A stretch of DNA of 64,000 nucleotides from Hyphomicrobiales bacterium (GTDB lineage: Bacteria; Pseudomonadota; Alphaproteobacteria; Rhizobiales; Rhizobiaceae). A program made the position numbers and the translations under genes. The stretch's first letter is position 1. Each line of letters starts with the position of its first letter. Shown here piece after piece: positions 12,119 to 21,716 of this stretch. Location: NCBI GenBank assembly GCA_900471515.1, contig UCFC01000023.1:62001-126000 (forward strand), written 5' to 3'. The notes below the pieces were generated by a model. That model was not told the DNA's origin and ran no database searches. It saw only the letters and a list, made by a program, of their open reading frames with translations.

Positions 12119-14329
12119 CTAATTCTCGGGTTCAAGCATGATTGTCGCCAGCGGCGGCAGGGTTATCGAGCAGCTTATCTCGCCGCCGGCATCGACGGCC
12201 TGCACGCGCCCGCCATTGCCTTTGCCGCTGCCGCCATAGATGTCGGCATCCGTATTGAGGATTTCCCGCCAGCGTCCCGCCGAAGGCAGCCGGATCGAAT
12301 AGTTTTCGCGGTAGACCGGCGTAAAGTTGCTGATGACGACGACCGGTTTCTGGCCGGGGGCCTTGCGCAGCCAGGCGAAGACCGAGTTCTCGTAATCGTC
12401 GGCGATCAGCCATTCGAAGCCGTCGCCTTCGCAGTCGCGGGCATGGAGTGCGGCCTTGCTGCGGTAGGTGAAGTTGAGGTCGCGCACGAGGCGGCGCATG
12501 CCCTCGTGCATGCGATATTGCAGCAGGTTCCAGTCGAGCGATTTGCTTTCGCTCCATTCCGCCCATTGGGCAAATTCCTGCCCCATGAAGAGCAGTTTCT
12601 TGCCCGGATACCCCCACATGAAGGCGTAATAGGCGCGCAGATTGGCGAATTTCTGCCAGTCGTCGCCGGGCATCTTGGCGATCAGCGAGCCCTTGCCGTG
12701 CACCACTTCGTCGTGGGACAGCGGCAGGACGAAATTCTCCGAATAGGCATAGAGCAGACCGAAGGTCAGTTCGTTGTGGTGATGCTTGCGGTGGACCGGA
12801 TCGCGGCTCATGTAGCTCAGCGTGTCATGCATGAAGCCCATGTTCCACTTGAAGCCGAAGCCGAGGCCGCCTTCGTGAACCGGCTGCGAAACCTTCGGCC
12901 AGGAGGTCGATTCCTCGGCGATGGTCATGACGCCGGGATGTTCGCCGTAGATGCGGGTGTTGAGGTTCTGCAGGAAGCGGACGGCTTCAAGATTTTCGTT
13001 GCCGCCGTATTCGTTCGGGATCCATTCGCCGTGTTTGCGCGAATAGTCGAGATAAAGCATCGAAGCGACCGCATCGACGCGCAGCCCATCGAGATGGAAT
13101 TTCTCGGCCCAGTAGAGCGCGTTGTTAACGAGGTAGGAGACGACCTCGGTACGGCCGAAATTGTAGATCGCCGTGTTCCAGTCGGGATGAAAGCCTTTGC
13201 GCGGGTCTTCGTGCTCGTAAAGCGCGGTGCCGTCGAACCAGCCGAGGCCGTGCTCGTCGGTCGGGAAATGTGCCGGCACCCAGTCGAGAATGACGCCTAT
13301 GCCGACCTTGTGGCAGCCGTTGACGAAACGGGCAAAACCTTCCGGCTCGCCGAAGCGCGCGGTCGGAGCGTAAAGGCCCGTCGTCTGATAGCCCCAGGAG
13401 GGATCGTAGGGGTGTTCGGTGATCGGCAGGAATTCGATATGGGTGAAACCCATGTCCACGCAATAGGGGATGAGACGCGAGGCAAGCTCGTCCCAGGAGA
13501 GCATGGAACCGTCCTGGCGGCGCTGCCAGGAGCCGGCATGAACCTCGTAAATGCTGATCGGCTGGCGGCGCTTGTCCGCTTCGCGCCAGTGCTTCAGATG
13601 CTGCTCGTCCTGCCATTCCTGCGAAAGTTCGGCGGCGGTGACGGAGGCGGTTTTCGGGCGAAGTTCGCTCCGGCGGGCAAAGGGGTCCGCTTTCAATGGC
13701 AGAAGCACACCGTCATGGCCGCGGATCTCGAATTTGTAGGGAACGCCGAGCGGCACGTCAGGCGCGAAGATTTCCCATATGCCGCTGTCGGAACGGAAGC
13801 GCATGACATGGCGGCGCCCATCCCAATTGTTGAAATCGCCGACGACGGAGACGCGCTGCGCGTTCGGCGCCCAGACGGCAAAGTGGATGCCGGTTGTCCC
13901 TTCATGTTTGATGCGATGGGCGCCCATCTTGTCGAAAAGCCGCAGATGCGACCCCTGGCGGGCGTAATAATCGTCCATCGGGCCGAGCACCGGGCCGAAA
14001 CTATAGGCATCGGTTACTGCCCATTCGGCATCGGCGCGCCGGGCGCGATAGCGCACCGGCTGCAATTTGGTGATGGAAAGCTGGCCGCCGAAAATACCGT
14101 CGGGATGAATCTGCTGGAGATCGCCGATCAGCGTTCCGTCCAGCGTCATTGCCGTGACGGCTTCCGCGCCCGGAAGGAAGCATCTGGTGATGAAAACCCC
14201 GCCGGCCTGGTGAACGCCCAGGACGGCAAAGGGATTGGCATGCGAGCCATTGAGGATTGCCGCAATCTCGTCTGCCGAAATTTCCCAGGGAAGTGTCACT
14301 TCAGGGGCGGCTTTCGGCGGCTTCATCAA
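12119..14329 (-). CDS. glgB: 1,4-alpha-glucan branching enzyme
   Basis: GlgB (736 aa) cuts alpha-1,4 chains and re-attaches them as alpha-1,6 branches. Order: N-terminal extension domain (about 15-115), CBM48 (about 125-220), GH13 subfamily 9 barrel, C-terminal all-beta domain. Catalytic residues are in [15 protein letters not shown] (Asp), [10 protein letters not shown] (Glu) and [12 protein letters not shown] (Asp). Length is typical of the long-N-terminus bacterial type. Its start codon overlaps the glgP stop by four bases (ATGA), so translation is probably coupled to glgP. Confidence 0.97.
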   Translation of the reverse strand: MMKPPKAAPEVTLPWEISADEIAAILNGSHANPFAVLGVHQAGGVFITRCFLPGAEAVTAMTLDGTLIGDLQQIHPDGIFGGQLSITKLQPVRYRARRADAEWAVTDAYSFGPVLGPMDDYYARQGSHLRLFDKMGAHRIKHEGTTGIHFAVWAPNAQRVSVVGDFNNWDGRRHVMRFRSDSGIWEIFAPDVPLGVPYKFEIRGHDGVLLPLKADPFARRSELRPKTASVTAAELSQEWQDEQHLKHWREADKRRQPISIYEVHAGSWQRRQDGSMLSWDELASRLIPYCVDMGFTHIEFLPITEHPYDPSWGYQTTGLYAPTARFGEPEGFARFVNGCHKVGIGVILDWVPAHFPTDEHGLGWFDGTALYEHEDPRKGFHPDWNTAIYNFGRTEVVSYLVNNALYWAEKFHLDGLRVDAVASMLYLDYSRKHGEWIPNEYGGNENLEAVRFLQNLNTRIYGEHPGVMTIAEESTSWPKVSQPVHEGGLGFGFKWNMGFMHDTLSYMSRDPVHRKHHHNELTFGLLYAYSENFVLPLSHDEVVHGKGSLIAKMPGDDWQKFANLRAYYAFMWGYPGKKLLFMGQEFAQWAEWSESKSLDWNLLQYRMHEGMRRLVRDLNFTYRSKAALHARDCEGDGFEWLIADDYENSVFAWLRKAPGQKPVVVISNFTPVYRENYSIRLPSAGRWREILNTDADIYGGSGKGNGGRVQAVDAGGEISCSITLPPLATIMLEPEN

Positions 14330-16785
14330 GCTCTCCAGATCTCGTCGGCATATTGCCGGATCGTGCGGTCGGAAGAGAACCAGCCCATCCGTGCCGTATT
14401 GTTGATCGTCTTTTCGTACCAGGAGGACTGGTTGGCCCAGATCTGGTCCACCTCGCGCTGGGCGGCAGCGTAGGCATCGAAATCGCCGGCAACCATGAAC
14501 CAGTCATGCGAGTAGATGCCGTCGATGAGGCCGGTATAGCGGTTGCGATCGTCGGGGGAGAAGACGCCCGAGCTGATGGCGGAAAGCGCCTGCGACAACT
14601 CGCGCGAACCTTCGATGATGGCGCGCGGATTGTGGCCCTCGCTGCGGATCTTGGCGACCTCATCGGCCTGCAGGCCAAAGATGACGATGTTATCTTCGCC
14701 GACATTGTCACGCATTTCGACGTTGGCGCCGTCGAGCGTGCCGATCGTCAGCGCGCCGTTGAGGCCGAATTTCATATTGCCGGTTCCCGACGCTTCCATG
14801 CCGGCCGTCGAAATCTGCTCGGAAAGGTCGGCGGCCGGAACCATGACTTCCGCGAGCGAGACATTGTAGTTCGGCACGAAGACGACCTTCAGCAGGCCAC
14901 GCACCGAAGGGTCGTTGTTGATGGTGCGGGCGACATCGTTGATCAGCTTGATGATGAGCTTGGCGTTGTAATAGCTCGGCGCCGCCTTGCCGGCGAAGAG
15001 CTTTACGCGCGGCACCCAATCCAGTTCGGGATGCGAGCGGATCTGATCGTAAAGCGCCACGGCCTCGACGATGTTGAGGAGCTGGCGCTTGTATTCGTGG
15101 ATGCGTTTGATCTGAATGTCGAACATCGCCGATGGATCGAGCTTCACGCCCATGCGGCTGGCGACCAGATTGGAAAGCGCCACCTTGTTGGCACGCTTCA
15201 CGGCGGCGAATTTCTGCTGGAAGCTCGGGTCGGTCGCAAACTTGTCGAGCGCGCGCAGCTTCTCGGCGTCATCGAGGAACTCGTCGCCGATCGCTTCACG
15301 CACCAGACCGGTGAGGCCGGGGTTGCACTGCTGCAGCCAGCGGCGCGGCGTGATGCCGTTTGTCTTGTTGTTGATGCGATCGGGGTAGAGCTTGTGCAGG
15401 TCAGCGAAGACCGTGACCTTCATCAGGTCGGTGTGCAGGGCCGAGACGCCGTTGATCGAATGCGAGCCGACGAAAGCGAGGTTGCCCATGCGCACGCGGC
15501 GGTCGCCGTTTTCATCGATCAGCGAGATCGAGCGGATTTCTGTGTCGGAGAAGTTGCGGGTCTTGCGCGCCTCGATCAGGATTTTGGCGTTGATCGCGTA
15601 GATGATCTGCATATGGCGCGGCAGCAGGCGCTCGAACAGCGGAACCGGCCAGCTTTCCAGCGCTTCGGGCAGAAGCGTGTGGTTGGTGTAGGAGAAGGTG
15701 CGGCGGGTGATATCCCATGCCGTATCGAAATCCAGGCCATGCACGTCGCAGAGCAGGCGTGTCAGTTCGGCGACGGAAACGGCCGGGTGGGTGTCGTTGA
15801 GCTGGATCGCCACCTTGTCCGGCAGCGAGGTAAAGTCGTCGTACTGCTGAAGGTGACGGCGCAGGATGTCCTGCAGCGAAGCGGAGGAGAAGAAATATTC
15901 CTGGCGCAGGCGCAGTTCCTGGCCGGCAGGTGTCGCGTCCGCCGGGTAGAGGACGCGGGTCAGGCTTTCGGCCTTGTTGCTCTCGCGCAGGGCGCCGATG
16001 TGGTCGCCGGCGTTGAAGGCATCGAGCAGGATCGGGTCGATCGGCTGCGCCGACCACAGGCGGAGCGTATTGACGCGCTTGCCGCGCCAGCCGACGACAG
16101 GCGTGTCGAAGGCGGCGGCGATGACGCGCTCGGCCGGCTTCCAGACGTAGCGCGGCTGTTCCTCATGGCTGTTGATGACCTCGATCGAGCCGCCGAAGCC
16201 GATTTCATAGGCGCTTTCGCGGCGTTCGAATTCCCAGGGATTGCCGTGCGCAAGCCAGTTTTCCGGCAGTTCGACCTGCCAGCCGTCGGCCATCTGCTGA
16301 CGGAAGAGGCCGTGAACGTAGCGGATGCCGTAGCCATAGGCGGGCACGTCGACGGTCGCCATCGATTCCATGAAACAGGCGGCAAGACGGCCGAGGCCAC
16401 CGTTGCCGAGCGCGGCATCGGGCTCCAGGCCGGCAATGACGTTGATATCGACGCCGAGCGAAGCCAGCGCATCGCGAACCTCTTCCATCAGGTTAAGGTT
16501 GGAGACGGCATCGCGCATCAGGCGGCCAATCAGGAATTCGAGAGACATATAATAGACGCGCTTGGCGCCGGTCTCGTAAACCTTGCGGGTGGATTCCATC
16601 CACTTGTCGATGATGCGGTCACGCACCACGAGGATGGTTGCCGTCAGCCAGTCATGCGGCTTGGCGACCTTGGCATCCTTGCCGATACGGTAGGTCAGAC
16701 GCTCGATGATTTCCTCAGCGAGGATTTCTGGTCGGGAACTGCGCGGAGCTGGTGAGGGGATGATCGGCTTCGAAACAGTATTCAT
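14326..16785 (-). CDS. glgP: Glycogen phosphorylase
   Basis: GlgP (819 aa, GT35) phosphorolyses alpha-1,4 glucan ends to glucose-1-phosphate. The pyridoxal-phosphate lysine lies in EASGTGNMKFGLNGAL, followed by IGTLDGANVE; the active-site loop NDTHPAVSVAEL and GGLGRLAACFMES are also present. It is the first gene of the glycogen operon. The start chosen gives MNTVSKP; the Shine-Dalgarno in front is weak (GGCGAGA). The promoter should lie between it and the terminator at 17005; I could not pick out a convincing -35/-10 pair there. Confidence 0.97.
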   Translation of the reverse strand: MNTVSKPIIPSPAPRSSRPEILAEEIIERLTYRIGKDAKVAKPHDWLTATILVVRDRIIDKWMESTRKVYETGAKRVYYMSLEFLIGRLMRDAVSNLNLMEEVRDALASLGVDINVIAGLEPDAALGNGGLGRLAACFMESMATVDVPAYGYGIRYVHGLFRQQMADGWQVELPENWLAHGNPWEFERRESAYEIGFGGSIEVINSHEEQPRYVWKPAERVIAAAFDTPVVGWRGKRVNTLRLWSAQPIDPILLDAFNAGDHIGALRESNKAESLTRVLYPADATPAGQELRLRQEYFFSSASLQDILRRHLQQYDDFTSLPDKVAIQLNDTHPAVSVAELTRLLCDVHGLDFDTAWDITRRTFSYTNHTLLPEALESWPVPLFERLLPRHMQIIYAINAKILIEARKTRNFSDTEIRSISLIDENGDRRVRMGNLAFVGSHSINGVSALHTDLMKVTVFADLHKLYPDRINNKTNGITPRRWLQQCNPGLTGLVREAIGDEFLDDAEKLRALDKFATDPSFQQKFAAVKRANKVALSNLVASRMGVKLDPSAMFDIQIKRIHEYKRQLLNIVEAVALYDQIRSHPELDWVPRVKLFAGKAAPSYYNAKLIIKLINDVARTINNDPSVRGLLKVVFVPNYNVSLAEVMVPAADLSEQISTAGMEASGTGNMKFGLNGALTIGTLDGANVEMRDNVGEDNIVIFGLQADEVAKIRSEGHNPRAIIEGSRELSQALSAISSGVFSPDDRNRYTGLIDGIYSHDWFMVAGDFDAYAAAQREVDQIWANQSSWYEKTINNTARMGWFSSDRTIRQYADEIWRA

Positions 16786-17004
16786 GGTCAGGTCTCGCCA
16801 ATTTTGATTTGGTTACAGTATCTTACGCCTGATTCAATCGATTTGTCGCTTACGCCGACAGGGCAGTTTATGCACCGTTATCACGCACTTGCAACAAGGG
16901 AATTGGGCAAACGAAAAATTTGCGGAACCTTCATATTCGACCGGCCCAAGGGACTTGATTTCAATCGCTTTTCCCGATCTGATGGGCCGAATAGGGTTTA
17001 AACG

Positions 17005-17037
17005 AAAGCCGCCCCGGTTTGTTCCGGAGCGGCTTTT
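17005..17037 (-). terminator. Intrinsic terminator after the TadG-like gene
   Basis: A 13-base arm AAAGCCGCCCCGG faces CCGGAGCGGCTTT across a short loop, one mismatch, with T-rich sequence on both sides. It sits 30 bases beyond the stop of the minus-strand TadG-like gene and separates it from the glgP promoter region (16786-17004). It could act in both directions. Confidence 0.8.
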
Positions 17038-17066
17038 TGCCGGGATGAAGCACAAGGCTGCAAAAG

Positions 17067-18278
17067 TCAGTTCGTGAGGAGGGTCTTGCTCGCGGTCGCT
17101 TGCTGGCCAATCGCTTGGAAGGCCCCCAAAAGATCATTCAAACTCTCCGCCTTGTAGTAGTATCCGGTTCCGCTTGAGCAATCCTGCAGAAGTTTCTGCC
17201 CGCGATCTGGCGCCATGAATGCGATCGAATAGATCTTTATTCCGTTATCTTTGGCCGCGGTGCAAGTCGTTCGCGTGTTGGTATCAGAGGTCGTAGCGTT
17301 GTTGTTCCCGTCAGTCATGAACACGATGTATTTGGTTAGCTTCGAATTGCCCGCAGCTTTTTGAATGCCGGTTTCAGATGTGCTATTCGTGCCTGATAAA
17401 CCATCATAAGCTTTTTGCATGGGAGCAGCGGATTCCGTGCCGTTGCCCGCGGAGAGCTTGTTTATGACATTTGTTCGCGTGCGGGACGTGCCCCAGTCGA
17501 ATGTGCTGCTAATCCGGACTTTGTCTGACCAGCCAATCGCGTTCGTGCGGACATATTTTGCTGGCTTGGAAGGGTCTGCCTTGTCCAACTGATCAAGAAG
17601 AAGATTCGCAGCATCCTTTAGCGCGTCGATCTTTTTGATATAGCACGGGCTTATCTGAACGACATTGCCCTTCTTGTCTGTCTTGGCTTTACCGCTGTCA
17701 TCGTATTGGACGCAACTCGTCTGAGTTTTGTCTTCCGTGCCAGTGTTTGCCAGCATCGAACCAGACTGATCGAGAACAAGCGTCATCGAAAGGGCGCTTT
17801 TTTCCTGCGTGATACCACTCGCGGTCTTGCTTTCTGCGGCAACATTCATCGTCTTGTAGCCGAGGACTCCCATCAGGGGACTCGTTGCCAGCGGATAATT
17901 GCAATTGACCGCGATCTTGTAGCTTTTGCCTTCAGATGTTGTGGTCGTGTCGATCTCGACGCTAATCGTCTTTTCAATGTCCGCCAAAATATCTGAATCG
18001 ACGTAGTTGGCCATTTGCCCGATGACAAAATCCTTGGCGAGCTTTTCGCCGTCGGCGCTCGTTGCAGCTTTTCCATTGGCGAGTGCGGTCGCAACGGCGA
18101 GGGCCGCCGAGTCCGTTGCCTCCTGTAGTTGGCGCTGAGACATCACATTGTTAGAGTAGTCGATTGCCACACCCGCAGCGCCGATAAGCACGGGCAGCAG
18201 AATGGCCGTCATGATACCGAAATTGCCGCTGCGGTCGCGCCGCAGCCGATCAAAATGCGAATGCAGGGTGTTCATCAT
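17067..18278 (-). CDS. TadG-like pilus-assembly protein with vWA domain
   Basis: A 403-aa membrane-anchored protein. Residues about 15-40 form a TadE/TadG-type N-terminal segment (RDRSGNFGIMTAILLPVLIG, then VAIDYSNNVMSQRQLQEATDSAALA) as in Flp/Tad pilus accessory proteins. From about residue 160 a von Willebrand A domain follows with a MIDAS-type DQSGSM and later IVFMTDGNNN. I use the ATG at 18278; a GTG two codons upstream is possible. Such TadG-like vWA proteins often lie in Tad loci, but no tad gene is nearby, so this is an orphan. Base composition is less GC-rich than the neighbours, with several AT-ending codons. Role in adhesion or secretion is inferred only. Confidence 0.85.
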   Translation of the reverse strand: MMNTLHSHFDRLRRDRSGNFGIMTAILLPVLIGAAGVAIDYSNNVMSQRQLQEATDSAALAVATALANGKAATSADGEKLAKDFVIGQMANYVDSDILADIEKTISVEIDTTTTSEGKSYKIAVNCNYPLATSPLMGVLGYKTMNVAAESKTASGITQEKSALSMTLVLDQSGSMLANTGTEDKTQTSCVQYDDSGKAKTDKKGNVVQISPCYIKKIDALKDAANLLLDQLDKADPSKPAKYVRTNAIGWSDKVRISSTFDWGTSRTRTNVINKLSAGNGTESAAPMQKAYDGLSGTNSTSETGIQKAAGNSKLTKYIVFMTDGNNNATTSDTNTRTTCTAAKDNGIKIYSIAFMAPDRGQKLLQDCSSGTGYYYKAESLNDLLGAFQAIGQQATASKTLLTN

Positions 18279-18396
18279 GCCCACCGATCCAAAAGGAGCC
18301 CTAACTAGGCGCCATTCATGGATCGGATGACTTTAATGGCCGTTAAAGCCAGCCCCTAAAATTGTAAGCAAATGGCTGTTTTTTCCTATTTCGGGA

Positions 18397-19284
18397 TTAT
18401 TTCAGCGGGATGACGTCCACCGCCTGCACGGAGCGCTGGCTGCCATAGCTCTTGAGCACACCGATGACGGGAGCGACGTCGGAATAGTCACGGCCATAGG
18501 CCACGACGATATGGTCGGTTCCGGCGGGGATGTTGTTGGTCGGATCGAGCTCGATCCAGCCGGCGGTCTCGCCGCACCAGACGCGCACCCAGGCATGCAT
18601 GGCGTCGGCTCCCTCCAGCCGCTCCTTGCCGGGCGGCGGGATGGTGCGCAGGAAGCCGGAGACGTAACCGGCAGGAATGCCGAGGCTGCGGAGCGCCAGG
18701 ATCATGATATGGGTGAAATCCTGGCAGACGCCGCGCTTCAGCTTGAAGGATTCCACCGGCGTCGTGTCGACGGTCGTCGCTTCCGGATCGTAGGTAAAAT
18801 CCCTGTTGATGCGGGCACAAAGCGCATAGGCGATCTGCATGACTGTCAGCGAGGGCTGGAGACTGGTCTTTGCATATTCGCTGATCGCCTTGGTTTCCGT
18901 CAGGCGCGGACTGTCGCCCAGGAAATGGTGCGGCGATTGCGGATCGAGCGACCAGATTCCGGCGATTTCCTCCGGCAGGTCGGCCAGGAGCGGCGAGAAA
19001 TCCGCCGATATGACCTGGCTTTCGACCTGCACGCGGGCCTGCATGCGGATATCGAGGGTTTCATGCGGCGAGCGCAACAGAAAGGAGGTCGCCGGATGGT
19101 CGAAGAAATCGATGAAGTGCGACTGTTCGTCCGGTTGCGGCGAAATGCTGATCGAACCTGCGATCAGGCGCTGGCGGTTCGCCAGCGACAGCGGCATGAG
19201 GCGCATGATGTGGCGCGCGCCGGAGGCGGGCGTATCGTAGGCATAGCCCATATGCAAAGTGAGATCGTAGAGCACCGCCGTCAT
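18397..19284 (-). CDS. Transglutaminase-like cysteine peptidase-fold protein
   Basis: A 295-aa cytoplasmic protein with an N-terminal beta domain (1-100) typical of bacterial transglutaminase-like proteins and a transglutaminase core whose triad is visible: Cys187 in KRGVCQDFTHIM, His230 in AMHAWVRVW and Asp247 in WIELDPTN. It is the third gene of an operon; its ATG overlaps the stop of the ATP-grasp gene by four bases. Family members (COG1305) occur in this same gene cluster in many bacteria, where comparative genomics suggested they cut or form amide bonds in a peptide tag. No substrate is known. Confidence 0.9.
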   Translation of the reverse strand: MTAVLYDLTLHMGYAYDTPASGARHIMRLMPLSLANRQRLIAGSISISPQPDEQSHFIDFFDHPATSFLLRSPHETLDIRMQARVQVESQVISADFSPLLADLPEEIAGIWSLDPQSPHHFLGDSPRLTETKAISEYAKTSLQPSLTVMQIAYALCARINRDFTYDPEATTVDTTPVESFKLKRGVCQDFTHIMILALRSLGIPAGYVSGFLRTIPPPGKERLEGADAMHAWVRVWCGETAGWIELDPTNNIPAGTDHIVVAYGRDYSDVAPVIGVLKSYGSQRSVQAVDVIPLK

Positions 19285-21716
19285 CCGAGGTAGGTCTGCG
19301 CCAGGAGATCGGACAGGTGTTCCAGTTCGCGCTCCAGCCGGTGATAGACATCGCCGTTCATCGCCTCGGGCGTCATGACGGCGAGGCCGGAATGCAGGCG
19401 CATCGCCTCGCGGTAGAAGGGCGACATCTGGCCGTTGATGAGGGCGTTGGGGAGCTGCTCGACCTCGCGGTGGATCTCGTTCATCTGGAAGAGGATCGAA
19501 CGCGGATTGAGCGGATCGAGCGCCAGCAGATCGGTCACGGTCAGCCGTGCCGTGTTCACATTGTAGCGACGGCGGTGGGTCATGACGCTGTCGCCGATTT
19601 CAAGCAGCATGTCGAGCGCACCGTCAGGTGCTTCAGGGCCGGACATGTGGCCGAGCAGCCGGGTCATATGCAGGCCGCGTTCGATATAGCGGCCGAGCGA
19701 GAGAAAGCGCCAGCCGGTGAAGCGATACATGTTTTCATGCACGAGACCGGCAAAACCTGCGAGCTTGCGCAGCAGGATGGTCATAGCATGGCTGGCGTCG
19801 TCGCCGGCGGTGCCGGTGGAATGGAAGCGGCGGGCGGTCTTGGCAAGGTCGTTCAGCGCCAGCCATCCGTCGGGCGAGAAGCGGTCACGGATGTTGCTCG
19901 CCGAGTAGACGGCGCTGTCGATATTGCGCAGCAGCGATTCCGGGACAGGCTCGGCCGTGTCGATATCGACGGCGGCGAGATATTGGGTGACGTCGGCGAG
20001 AAGCGGCTGGCTGGGGTCGGCGGCCTCGGCATAACGGGCATGCCAGGCACGCAGGATGCGCAGCGCCCCTTCGGCGCGTTCGATATAGCGGCCCAGCCAG
20101 AAGAGGTTGTCGGCCGCGCGGCTCGGCAGGCTGCCCGGCATGTTACGGGTGAAGCTTCCTTCGGCGGGCAGGAGCGTGTGGCGCTCGACCGGCTTGTCGC
20201 TGACAATCCAGACATCGGCTGCCGCGCCGCCGGACTGCATGGCGATAGCGGCGACGTCGTCCCCCGAGCCGATGCGGGCAAAGCCGCCCGGCATGATCTG
20301 CCAGCCGTTGGCCGTTCGGGCGGCAAAGACGCGCAACGACATCGGCCGCGGTGTCAGCTTGCCGTTGACCCAGGCAGGCGTGGTCGAGAGAGTGACGACT
20401 TCCTGACCGACGAGCTTTGCGCCGTCGCTCGCAAGCCAGTCCGCAATCGAGTTTTTCGCGGTGGCGCGCAACGACGAGCCGAGGACGGATTCACCGTTGT
20501 CGTCGAAGAAAGGGGCACGGGAATAGGCCGGGCCGATCACCATCTTCTCGATATTGGCCGCGACATGGTCACGCTCGTCCTTCTGGCCGCACCACCACGT
20601 GGCAATGGATGGCAGGTGCAGATCTTCGCCCAAAAGCTTGCGACAGACGGCGGGCATGAAGGCAAGCAGGGCGCGTGTTTCCAGAACGCCGGTGCCCAGC
20701 GCGTTGACGATGGTGACGGTTTCGGCGCGGAGCGACTCGACAAGGCCCGGCGTGCCGATATGCGAGTTCTGGTTCAGTTCCAGCGGATCGGCATAGGCGG
20801 AATCAAGACGCCGCCAGAGCACGCCGATCGGCTTCAGGCCGGCGACGGTACGCACCATGACGCGGCCGTTGACGACTGTCAGGTCCTCGCCTTCCAGCAG
20901 CATGAAGCCGAGGTAGCGGGCAATGTAAGCGTGCTCGAAATAGGTCTCGTTTGCCGGTCCGGGGGTCAGGACCGCAATGCGGTCGTCACCGGAATGTTTC
21001 ATCGTCTGCAGCGCATCGCGGAAGGCGCCGAAGAAGGAGGCGAGGCGGTGAACCGGCGTTTCGGCATAGATATCGGAAAAGGCGCGGGTCGTCGCCACGC
21101 GGTTTTCCAGCGCAAAGCCCGCGCCGGAGGGAGCCTGCGTGCGGTCGGCCAGCACCCACCAGTTGCCGTCGGGGCCGCGGCCGATCTCGAAGGCGCAGAA
21201 ATGCAGGTAGTGCCCGGTTGCCGGTTTGACGCCAACCAGCGGCCGCTGAAATTCCGGATTGGCGGCGATGAGGGCAGGCGGAACGATGCCCTCCTCGACG
21301 AGCTTGTTGTCGCCGTAGATGTCGGCGACCATCGCTTCGAGGAGATTGGCGCGCTGCACCAGGCCTGCCGAAAGGGCCTGCCATTCGCGCTCGTCGATCA
21401 GTACCGGAATGTGGGAGAGCGGCCAGGCGCGCTCGCCGCTGCCTTTGGCCCCGTAGGCCCGGTAAAAGACGCCGGCGTCGCGCAGGTAGCGATCGGCGCG
21501 GGCGAAACGCTCGGCCAGATCCTTTTCCGGCATGGCGTTCAGATGGGCGAGGAAACGCTGCCAGACCGGGCGGACGGCGCCGTTATTGTCCACCATCTCG
21601 TCGGCGATGCCGGGCAAGGGGGCGTAGTCGAAGATCGCATCCGCCCCGGCGCGTTCTTCGATCTCGTCCCTCAGTTCCAGTGCAGGCTTCTTGCCCATAA
21701 GTCCCAGTTTCTTCAA
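19281..21716 (-). CDS. Circularly permuted ATP-grasp / alpha-E fusion protein
   Basis: An 811-aa fusion. The first ~480 residues match the circularly permuted ATP-grasp type 2 family (COG2308): [73 protein letters not shown] and the C-terminal [14 protein letters not shown]. From about residue 500 ([20 protein letters not shown]) an alpha-E domain (COG2307) follows, with a second [20 protein letters not shown]. The two families are usually separate genes of about 480 and 310 aa; here they are one polypeptide. ATP-grasp enzymes join a carboxylate to an amine, so a peptide or amide ligase is the likely activity. It is the middle gene of a coupled operon with two transglutaminase-domain proteins. 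Confidence 0.92.
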   Translation of the reverse strand: MKKLGLMGKKPALELRDEIEERAGADAIFDYAPLPGIADEMVDNNGAVRPVWQRFLAHLNAMPEKDLAERFARADRYLRDAGVFYRAYGAKGSGERAWPLSHIPVLIDEREWQALSAGLVQRANLLEAMVADIYGDNKLVEEGIVPPALIAANPEFQRPLVGVKPATGHYLHFCAFEIGRGPDGNWWVLADRTQAPSGAGFALENRVATTRAFSDIYAETPVHRLASFFGAFRDALQTMKHSGDDRIAVLTPGPANETYFEHAYIARYLGFMLLEGEDLTVVNGRVMVRTVAGLKPIGVLWRRLDSAYADPLELNQNSHIGTPGLVESLRAETVTIVNALGTGVLETRALLAFMPAVCRKLLGEDLHLPSIATWWCGQKDERDHVAANIEKMVIGPAYSRAPFFDDNGESVLGSSLRATAKNSIADWLASDGAKLVGQEVVTLSTTPAWVNGKLTPRPMSLRVFAARTANGWQIMPGGFARIGSGDDVAAIAMQSGGAAADVWIVSDKPVERHTLLPAEGSFTRNMPGSLPSRAADNLFWLGRYIERAEGALRILRAWHARYAEAADPSQPLLADVTQYLAAVDIDTAEPVPESLLRNIDSAVYSASNIRDRFSPDGWLALNDLAKTARRFHSTGTAGDDASHAMTILLRKLAGFAGLVHENMYRFTGWRFLSLGRYIERGLHMTRLLGHMSGPEAPDGALDMLLEIGDSVMTHRRRYNVNTARLTVTDLLALDPLNPRSILFQMNEIHREVEQLPNALINGQMSPFYREAMRLHSGLAVMTPEAMNGDVYHRLERELEHLSDLLAQTYLG

